Shown here piece after piece: positions 58,605 through 64,000 of a stretch of DNA of 64,000 nucleotides. The stretch's first letter is position 1. Every line of letters begins with the position of its first letter. Source of the DNA: Dehalococcoidia bacterium (GTDB lineage Bacteria; Chloroflexota; Dehalococcoidia; UBA2979); assembly GCA_023228825.1 (NCBI GenBank), contig JALOAL010000001.1:255949-319948 (forward strand). The letters run 5' to 3'. A model generated the notes under the pieces. That model saw only the letters and a list, made by a program, of their open reading frames with translations, was not told where the DNA came from and did no database searches. Both the position numbers and the translations under genes were made by a program.

Positions 58605-60022
58605 CGGCGGCCTACCGGCGTCCCGACACCCAGCGTGTCAGTGTCGACCTCCGCATCGCGCCAGTTGGGCGCGGTGGACGGCGGGTCTCCCTCCAGCGCG
58701 GGGCGGCCGATGCAGCGGTAGGCGAAGCCCGCCCCGCGCACAGTGGCGGGATCCAGCACGTTGCGGCCGTCCACGATCAGGCGTCGCCGCATGACCGCGG
58801 CCAGGTCGTCCAGCGGGAGGTCCACGAACTCCGGCCACTCCGTGGCCAGCACCAGCGCATCGGCGCCGGCGGCAGCAGTCAGCAGGTCGTCCGCCAGGGC
58901 CAGGGAAGGGAAGGCGGCGCTGACCGCCTCCTGTCGCACGTGCGGGTCGTGCACCAGCACCTCCGCGCCGGCCAACTGCATCAGGTCTGCGACCTCCAGC
59001 GCCGGCGACTCGCGAATGTCGTCCGTGTGCGGCTTGAAAGCGGCGCCCAGCACCAGGATGCGCCGGCCCTCCAGCGTCCCGAGCGCCTCCCGCACCTTGC
59101 CCAGCACGCGCCGCCGCTGCTCGCGGTTGATCTCGATCACGTGGCGCAGCAACTGTGGGTGCGCGCCAAACGTGGAGGCCGTGTGTTCGAGGGCGGCGAC
59201 GTCCTTCGGGAAGCAACTGCCGCCCCAGCCGATGCCGGCGCGCAGGTACTGCCGGCCAATGCGTTCGTCGAAACCCATGCCACGGGCCACCTCGGCAATG
59301 TCGGCGCCCACGACCTCGCAGATCGAGGACATCTCGTTGACGAACGAGACCTTGGTGGCGAGGAAGGCGTTGGAGGCGTACTTGATCATCTCGGCGGTGC
59401 GGAGGTCGGTGAGCACCATCGGCGCGCCGAGCGGCTCGAAGAGCGCGGCGACACGCTCCCGCGCGCGGGCGTCCGAGGAGCCCAGCACCACGCGGTCCGG
59501 GCGCATGAAGTTGTCGATCGCGGTGCCTTCCTGCAAGAACTCCGGGTTGGAGACGACCGCCAGGCCGGGGGCGCCGAAGTGCTTCGCCATCTGCGCGACG
59601 AGGTCGCCGGTGCCGATGGGCACGGTGCTCTTGTTCACGATCACCGCGTCCGGCCGCAGCACCGGCGCCAGCGCCGTGACCGCGTCTCGCACCGCCCGCA
59701 GGTCTGACGCACCTCCCGTGGAGGGAGGCGTACCCACGGCGAGGAACACGAACTCCGCCCTCAGCGCGTCCGGGGTGCCCTCCACCACCTCGAGGCGGCC
59801 GGAGTCCAGCGCCTGCCGGAGCAAGGCGTCCAGGCCGGGCTCGTAGATCGGAGACACGCCGCTGCGGATCGAGGCGACGCGCGCGGCGTCCACGTCGATG
59901 GCGGTGACGCGGTGCCCCAGCGTGGCGAAGCACGAGGCGACGACCAGGCCGACGTGTCCACACCCCACCACGGCGATGTCCGCCACAACCGTCTTCGCAC
60001 GTTCATCCATGCCCGCCTCCAT
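58601..60022 (-). CDS. ugd: UDP-glucose 6-dehydrogenase
   Basis: 473 residues. IAVVGCGHVGLVVASCFATLG (NAD loop), AVGTPPSTGGASDL, NKSTVPIGTGD, NPEFLQEGTAIDNFMRPDRV, EMIKYASNAFLATKVSFVNE and GWGGSCFPKDVAALEHTAS (catalytic Cys in GGSCFPKD). GAAFKPHTDDIRESPAL closes the enzyme domain. It makes UDP-glucuronate by two NAD+ oxidations for polysaccharide synthesis. Start ATG 60022 with GGGAGG; ATG 60010 with GGAGGCGGG is equally good. Possible product for the neighbouring epimerase-like gene. Confidence 0.94.
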   Translation of the reverse strand: MEAGMDERAKTVVADIAVVGCGHVGLVVASCFATLGHRVTAIDVDAARVASIRSGVSPIYEPGLDALLRQALDSGRLEVVEGTPDALRAEFVFLAVGTPPSTGGASDLRAVRDAVTALAPVLRPDAVIVNKSTVPIGTGDLVAQMAKHFGAPGLAVVSNPEFLQEGTAIDNFMRPDRVVLGSSDARARERVAALFEPLGAPMVLTDLRTAEMIKYASNAFLATKVSFVNEMSSICEVVGADIAEVARGMGFDERIGRQYLRAGIGWGGSCFPKDVAALEHTASTFGAHPQLLRHVIEINREQRRRVLGKVREALGTLEGRRILVLGAAFKPHTDDIRESPALEVADLMQLAGAEVLVHDPHVRQEAVSAAFPSLALADDLLTAAAGADALVLATEWPEFVDLPLDDLAAVMRRRLIVDGRNVLDPATVRGAGFAYRCIGRPALEGDPPSTAPNWRDAEVDTDTLGVGTPVGRR

Positions 60023-60338
60023 CGAACTGACCTCCCGGGAACGTGATCCACGCCGCCGGCGCGGGAGCGCCCGTCAGTGACGCCGGGCCACCGGGGCTGG
60101 CATCAAGAACTAGGGGGCGGCTGTTGCACGGACGTTGAGCGACCGCGTGCACCCGTTCCGCGACGGTCCCCGCCGGACGCCGCGACAGCACCTGCCGTGC
60201 GCCCTCGATGCGTGCGCCAGGGCGGTGGTGCAGCAGTGACGAGGGGTCAACGCGGCATCAACAGCGGCTGCACATCCTCCTCACACGGGCGGCGCGCTGA
60301 CCGGGGGAGACTGACCTCGGCAGGTGGCAGGAGACCTC
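60023..60338. other. 316-base divergent intergenic region, ugd / PGI-PMI
   Basis: No gene seen. It must hold promoters for both flanking operons and is GC-rich without obvious -35/-10 boxes. Short open frames crossing it have no RBS. Part of the right side contains repeated GCGGC/CAACAGC-like stretches of no clear meaning. Confidence 0.5.
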
Positions 60339-61457
60339 ATGACGCTGCAGGAAGTGATCCGCACCGCGAGCCGCGTGGTGCGTCAGCCCGAGAACCCCGA
60401 CCCGAGCGGCATGTGGCAGCGCCTCGCCGCGCTCCCCCAGCAGATGCAGGACGCCTGGCGCCTGGGCGCGTCCTGGGACGCGGGCATCGAAGCCCTGCGT
60501 GGCGACTGCGAGGTGCGCCGCGTGGTGGTCGTGGGCATGGGCGGCTCCGCCATCGGCGGGCAACTGGTCGCGCGCATCGTGGAGGCACGGTCCGCCGTGC
60601 CGGTGGAACTGGTGCGCGACTGCGCCTTGCCGGTGCTCGACCGGCACACGCTGCTGGTCGCGTCCTCCTTTTCCGGCGAGACGGAGGAGGTGCTCGCCGC
60701 CCTGCGCGAAGCCGCCGCCTCGCCGTGCCTCAAGATGGCGATCACGCGAGGTGGCACGCTCGGCCGGGAGGCCACCGCCTCCGGCATCCCCACCCTCTTC
60801 TACGCATACGAAGGTGAACCTCGTTCCGCGCTCGCGTACGGGACGCTCGCGCTTCTCGGGGTGTTGTCACGCCTGGGGCTGTGCGTGGTGACGCAGGACG
60901 AGATGGACGCGGCCGTACGTGAGGTGGGCGCGCTCTGCCAGGTGTTGAGCGCCCGCGAGTCCATGCGGGAGAACCGGGCGCAGGCCCTCGCCCGCGAGAT
61001 CCGAGGCGCGGTGCCGTTCATCCTGGCGGACGCGTCGCTGGAACCGGCCGCGGTGCGCTGGCAGACCCAGTTCAACGAGAACGCGAAGTGCTGGGCCTTC
61101 GCGGGGACGCTGCCGGAAGCGCTCCACAACGTGGTGGAAGGCATCGGACGGTACCCCTCGGCGCCCGGCAGTGCGCCGTTCCATGTCGTGCTGTTGGAGG
61201 ACGCCGGCCGGCCGGCAGCGGCGCGTGCGCGGCTGGCGGCGGTGCAGGAGCACCTCTTCGACTGCGGGGTGCCATGCAGCCGGCTCACCTTCACGGGCGG
61301 CAACCTGCTGAGCACGCTGCTCCAGGCCTGCACGTTCGGCGACTGGGTCTCCTACTACCTCGCGGTCGAGGCCGGCATCGACCCGTCGCCGGTACCGACG
61401 ATCACGAGCCTCAAGCGCCGCGTCGCGCAACTGTCCAATGGCTCCAGCACGGACTGA
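60339..61457 (+). CDS. Bifunctional phosphoglucose/phosphomannose isomerase-like SIS protein
   Basis: 372 residues. SIS1: VVVGMGGSAIGGQLVARIVE, and ASSFSGETEEVLAALREA is the second phosphate-binding block. The second SIS half has FNENAKCWAFAGTLPEALHN, with the conserved NENAK..A..g.lPE.nHN catalytic His, and ILADASLEP. KRRVAQL at the end provides the family's terminal basic stretch. The archaeal-type bifunctional PGI/PMI family interconverts F6P with G6P and M6P. ATG at 60339 is preferred over GTG 60324 because AGGAG lies 5 bases before it. It is distinct from the PGI domain of the trehalose fusion. Confidence 0.88.
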   Translation: MTLQEVIRTASRVVRQPENPDPSGMWQRLAALPQQMQDAWRLGASWDAGIEALRGDCEVRRVVVVGMGGSAIGGQLVARIVEARSAVPVELVRDCALPVLDRHTLLVASSFSGETEEVLAALREAAASPCLKMAITRGGTLGREATASGIPTLFYAYEGEPRSALAYGTLALLGVLSRLGLCVVTQDEMDAAVREVGALCQVLSARESMRENRAQALAREIRGAVPFILADASLEPAAVRWQTQFNENAKCWAFAGTLPEALHNVVEGIGRYPSAPGSAPFHVVLLEDAGRPAAARARLAAVQEHLFDCGVPCSRLTFTGGNLLSTLLQACTFGDWVSYYLAVEAGIDPSPVPTITSLKRRVAQLSNGSSTD

Positions 61458-61485
61458 GGACGGTCGGGAGACCGAGGCTTAACGG

Positions 61486-61553
61486 CGGAGGCTGGGGGAC
61501 ACGCGCGCGGCGCGGCCGCCAGCCTCCGTCCACTCTTCGACCCACTCTTCGAC
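61486..61553 (+). terminator. Long GC-rich stem plus 12-bp tandem duplication after PGI/PMI
   Basis: CGGAGGCTGG (61486-61495) pairs perfectly with CCAGCCTCCG (61519-61528) across a GC-rich loop of 23 bases. It is followed by two exact copies of CCACTCTTCGAC (61530-61541, 61542-61553). A transcription end between the convergent genes is plausible; no T-run. Confidence 0.45.
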
Positions 61554-61625
61554 CTGACTCCCGCCAAAGGTAGCGAGATCGCGTTGAGCAGCGGCGAAGC
61601 CGCAGTCGGGTCGGTGGGGGCTCGG

Positions 61626-62087
61626 CTAACCCCCGTCCGCTCTTGGACCGGCGAGGTCCGAGTGGGACGCCACGGCGCAGTCTCGTAGCCCGGCCTCCTC
61701 CTGCGCGATCGTGCGTATGACGAGACGCAGGAACTCGGACGGGTGAAAGGGCTTGCGCTGCACGAGGCAGACGCCGAGGTCCTGCGCGCGTTTCGTGTCA
61801 TGGTCGCGGGCGCCCGGATCGGACGGCACGTCCGGAGCGGGGTACGGCTCGTGCTCGAGCAGGAGGAAGGTATGGACGCGGCCCAGGGCGCGGCGCAACT
61901 CGTGCAGGCGTGTGCCCACGGCGGGGGAGAGCCGTTCCTCGTCCAGGATCACGGCATCGAGCGGGTGGCGACGCAGTGCTTCCACGTCTGACGGACGCGC
62001 CGCCGTGACCTCGACCGCCAGGCGGTCGGCGGCGCCGGAAAGCACACGCACCAACGCGTCGTCGTCGCTCAGGATTCCGAAGTGCAC
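61626..62087 (-). CDS. Divergent stand-alone receiver-like protein
   Basis: 153 residues. GILSDDDALVRVLSG (acidic residues 8-10), PLDAVILDEERLSP (Asp49 in the phospho-acceptor place) and CLVQRKPFHPSEFLRLVIRTI (Lys of KPF) give the receiver outline. The switch Thr/Ser is replaced in FLLLEHEPYP, and the loop before KPF is longer than usual. No output domain. GTG start at 62087. It stands head to head with a two-domain regulator at 62442, which uses the same KPFHPGEF-type end, so the two may be related. Confidence 0.7.
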   Translation of the reverse strand: MHFGILSDDDALVRVLSGAADRLAVEVTAARPSDVEALRRHPLDAVILDEERLSPAVGTRLHELRRALGRVHTFLLLEHEPYPAPDVPSDPGARDHDTKRAQDLGVCLVQRKPFHPSEFLRLVIRTIAQEEAGLRDCAVASHSDLAGPRADGG

Positions 62088-62441
62088 AGGCAGGCCCTCG
62101 ATCCGCTCCGACGCCGCCCCCTGTGAGGACTGCGCCGAGCCCGGCTACGCCCGGCATCCGGGTGTCCGGCCGGGGTGACGGTTCCCGAACGTGTGGTTCC
62201 ACGGGGGTCTCAACGGACGCCCCAAACAACTCATACCACAAAAGCAAGTGCTCGGAACTCGGGGGAATCCGGCGAAATGTAACGCGTTTGGCATCTCCAG
62301 CCGTGTTGCGAGTGCTGGTCTGGGACGGTATTTCCTGTACTTAATGCATAAGCAAGCGATGCGGATAGCAAATCACTGGCTCCGTAGACCTGTGTCAGGG
62401 CGGCCTTGGTCTCGTGTGCTCGGGGGAACGCGAGGCAACCG
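62088..62441. other. 354-base divergent intergenic region between two receiver genes
   Basis: No gene seen. The part from about 62200 to 62400 is clearly AT-richer than the rest of the window. On the plus strand TTGCGA (62306-62311), 17 bases, TATTTC (62329-62334) is a partial promoter match about 110 bases ahead of the 62442 start. The shared region could control both receiver genes. Confidence 0.45.
62306..62334 (+). promoter_or_regulatory. Candidate promoter of the OmpR-type regulator
   Basis: TTGCGA and TATTTC separated by 17 bases lie in the AT-rich stretch upstream of the plus-strand regulator at 62442. Weak sigma70-type resemblance only. Confidence 0.25.
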
Positions 62442-63239
62442 ATGCGACCGTTTTCCGAGTCCCATGCACGCTCCTTCACCACGCTCTTCGACGGCAGCCC
62501 GTCCATCCTCGTGGTGGACCCGGATCGTGAGTACGCGGAGATCATCGGAGACACGCTCAACCGCGACCGCCGAGGCGTGCGCGTCGCGCCTTCCGCCCGC
62601 GTCGCGCTGGAATGGCTCCAGCAGAGTCCACACCACGCGGTGGTGCTTGACCAGGACGCCGCAGAGGGCGGGGTTCTGCCGGGGCTCGTACGCGTCATCC
62701 GCCAACTGCAACCGTCGATCGGCCTCGTGGTCACCAGCCAGCGCCGCGTGTCCGTAGCGGAGACCGTGGCCTGCTTTGACGCTGGAGCGGACGAGTACAT
62801 CGAGAAGCCGTTCCACCCCGGCGAGTTTGCGGCGCGGGTGCGCGCAGTCCTGCGCCGGGTGGTGGCGGTGCACGCGGGCGGCGGGATGCACGCCGGCGTG
62901 ACCTACGACGAGGCGCGCGACGTCATCGAGGTCGGCGACGGCGAGCCGCCCATCGAACTCGACCTGCAGAACGGCACCGCTCGACACGCCGGGCGCCGGC
63001 TGGAATTGACGGCCACGGAGTTCACGCTGCTACGCGAACTCCACCAGGCGCGCGGGCACGTCCTGTCCTACCAGACGTTGAATGGCCGAGTGCTGGGCGC
63101 GGGTGGCGAGGAAGGCGCGGCGCGCCTGAAGAGCCATGTCAGCGCCCTGCGCCAGAAGTTGCGCGCCGCCGGCGCAGACCCGGATCTGGTCCGCAACGCC
63201 CGCGGCATCGGCTACGTCCTGGCAGAGGCCACGGCGTGA
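62442..63239 (+). CDS. OmpR-family response regulator
   Basis: 265 residues. Receiver about 20-140: SILVVDPDREYAEII (one Asp of the acidic pocket replaced by Pro context), HHAVVLDQDAAEGG (phospho-acceptor Asp70), LVVTSQRRVS and DEYIEKPFHPGEFAARVRAV. Winged-helix domain about 170-263: LELTATEFTLLRELHQARGH, LKSHVSALRQKLRAAGAD and LVRNARGIGYVLA. No sensor kinase adjacent. ATG at 62442 is chosen as the first Met near the receiver; an earlier GTG at 62406 adds 12 residues. The PGK-like gene follows after 9 bases. Confidence 0.87.
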   Translation: MRPFSESHARSFTTLFDGSPSILVVDPDREYAEIIGDTLNRDRRGVRVAPSARVALEWLQQSPHHAVVLDQDAAEGGVLPGLVRVIRQLQPSIGLVVTSQRRVSVAETVACFDAGADEYIEKPFHPGEFAARVRAVLRRVVAVHAGGGMHAGVTYDEARDVIEVGDGEPPIELDLQNGTARHAGRRLELTATEFTLLRELHQARGHVLSYQTLNGRVLGAGGEEGAARLKSHVSALRQKLRAAGADPDLVRNARGIGYVLAEATA

Positions 63240-63248
63240 GGGGCACCG

Positions 63249-63890
63249 ATGCCTGGGAGGCCTGAACGACTGGGGCTGGTCCTGGGCGGTACTCGGCTAC
63301 GCGCACGTCTTCCCCTGCTGGAACGCACCATCCCTCGCGCGCATGTGGTCTGCATCGCCGGCCCGGTGGCCACCACGTTCGCCCACTGGCGCTCCGGCGT
63401 CATCACGCTGGGACACACGCGGGACGAACGCGCCGCGCTCCAGCGCGTGACCGGACTGCTGGACGCGGCCGGGCGGCGTGGAGCGCTGATCGTGACGCCC
63501 GCGGACGTCGTCGCCTTCCGCGACTTCCAGTCCGGACGGGCGCTGGCGAGCGTCCCGGTGGACGACCTCCGCCCGGGCTGGACGGCCGCGGATGCGGGAC
63601 ACCTCACCCTGGCGGCCTTCCGAGGCGCACTGTTGGGCACGGACACCGTGATCTGGACGGGCGCCCTTGGCCTGGCGGGGGAGCACCCCTTCGCGCGAGG
63701 CAGCATCGCCCTGGCGCGCATGCTCTCCCGCACCGGCCCGGCGTCACCTCGCCTCGTGCTCTCGGGGCGGGACACGGTCGCCGTGGTGCGCGCCGCCGGC
63801 GTCGAGGTGGTTGCGTCATCCACGACCTCCGTGGGCCAGCGGCCGCACTCGCGGAAGCCGGATGGCGCCGCCAGGTCCGAGACCCCCTAG
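63249..63890 (+). CDS. Stand-alone phosphoglycerate-kinase C-domain-like protein
   Basis: 213 residues that follow the nucleotide-binding half of phosphoglycerate kinase in order. LGLVLGGTRLRARLPLLERT replaces GGaKvsdKi. Then VVCIAGPVATTF (GGGMA.TF), IVTPADVVAF (lPvD), LRPGWTAADAGHLT (GWm.lDIGp.T), DTVIWTGALGLAGEHPFARG (WNGPmGvFE..FA.GT) and LVLSGRDTVAVVRAAGV (GGGDt.aav). The N-terminal 3-phosphoglycerate domain is absent, and the conserved Lys of GGAK and Asn of WNGP are lost, so glycolytic activity is unlikely. ATG at 63249 follows GAGGGG. Its TAG stop abuts the IS end, so the original C-terminus may be altered. Confidence 0.75.
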   Translation: MPGRPERLGLVLGGTRLRARLPLLERTIPRAHVVCIAGPVATTFAHWRSGVITLGHTRDERAALQRVTGLLDAAGRRGALIVTPADVVAFRDFQSGRALASVPVDDLRPGWTAADAGHLTLAAFRGALLGTDTVIWTGALGLAGEHPFARGSIALARMLSRTGPASPRLVLSGRDTVAVVRAAGVEVVASSTTSVGQRPHSRKPDGAARSETP

Positions 63891-64000
63891 CAGGGTGCTG
63901 AAAAAGTCGGCGGGAGGGGATCGCTGAGGCGATCTCGGCCGGGTACCATCGCGGCGGCGGGGCCGAGGAGGTGCCCGATGCGCGGCGACGACGACCGGCA
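63887..64000 (+). mobile_element. Left end of an IS5/IS1182-type insertion sequence, continuing beyond the window
   Basis: CAGGGTGCTGAAAAAGTCGG (63891-63910) resembles terminal repeats ending in GTTGAAAAAGTC-like sequence common to IS5/IS1182 elements. It is preceded by CTAG (63887-63890), a possible target duplication. About 70 bases further a transposase-like start MRGDDDR begins. The right end is outside the window. Confidence 0.72.
63978..64000 (+). CDS. Transposase, 5' fragment cut by the window edge
   Basis: ATG at 63978 with GAGGAGG upstream reads MRGDDDR before the window ends. That opening is typical of IS1182/IS5-like DDE transposases (MRGxDxxQ...). Only seven full codons are visible, so the assignment rests on this start plus the terminal repeat 70 bases upstream. 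Confidence 0.6.

Noticed and set aside
1..64000. tRNA, rRNA or CRISPR arrays
   Set aside because: No T-loop/CCA-type tRNA pattern, rRNA core sequence or regularly spaced repeat-spacer structure was noticed on either strand; a covariance-model scan would be needed to exclude a tRNA fully.

Overview
This window is a high-GC bacterial chromosome segment with dense, mostly intact metabolic, chemotaxis and cell-surface genes. No rRNA, tRNA or CRISPR array was recognised. The only mobile element is the left edge of an IS, which begins about 110 bases before the right end. The gene mix points to a Chloroflexota-like organism, but this is inference and not proof. mutS and an endonuclease-type mutL are present, which most Actinobacteria lack. 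There are F420-type proteins (a deazaflavin-dependent nitroreductase and an LLM oxidoreductase of the F420-G6PDH type). The chemotaxis operon is of the cheC/cheD type. YibE/F, MmgE/PrpD and a PGI domain of the transaldolase-PGI type are also present.

Layout. 1-6005: mismatch repair (partial mutS, mutL) flanking a secreted subtilase. 6126-9826 (minus): a class V aminotransferase, an NDP-forming CoA-ligase alpha-type protein and a methyltetrahydrofolate:corrinoid methyltransferase-like protein. 9936-18125: a tam-like methyltransferase, a 43-residue small gene with a perfect hairpin after it, YibE/F, LOG protein, a CapA protein with an extra N-terminal domain, a YheT hydrolase, an F420-type nitroreductase and heme A synthase. 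18181-28286: acyltransferase-SGNH protein, MmgE/PrpD plus acyl-CoA ligase, a six-repeat IPT/TIG secreted protein and two tandem CNNM/CorC membrane proteins.

28618-38180: a chemotaxis cluster, cheW-cheA-cheC-cheD-cheY-cheB-cheR in one direction. It faces an MCP and two small related CxxC/CxxC proteins on the other strand. 38460-39851: a winged-helix regulator with a degenerate receiver, dodecin and a coupled small protein. 39883-48039 (minus): a seven-gene heptose and glycosyltransferase operon in which all six junctions are 4-nt overlaps. It includes a glycosyltransferase fused to sedoheptulose-7-phosphate isomerase (GmhA). 48240-49882: a histidine kinase and response regulator pair. 50065-50826: an SDR.

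50851-56614 (minus): a glucose-6-phosphate node: BON protein, F420-dependent G6PDH-like oxidoreductase, trehalose-6-phosphate phosphatase, and a 973-residue fusion of trehalose-6-phosphate synthase with a phosphoglucose isomerase. This fusion is the most striking item in the window. 56783-61457: nucleotide-sugar and polysaccharide initiation genes (a degenerate epimerase, an initiating sugar transferase, UDP-glucose dehydrogenase) and a bifunctional PGI/PMI. 61626-63890: two receiver proteins and a stand-alone C-terminal half of phosphoglycerate kinase, which ends exactly at the IS boundary.

Taken together, the right half looks like surface glycan and trehalose metabolism fed from hexose phosphates (F6P/G6P, sedoheptulose-7-P, UDP-glucose), next to a complete chemotaxis signalling core.
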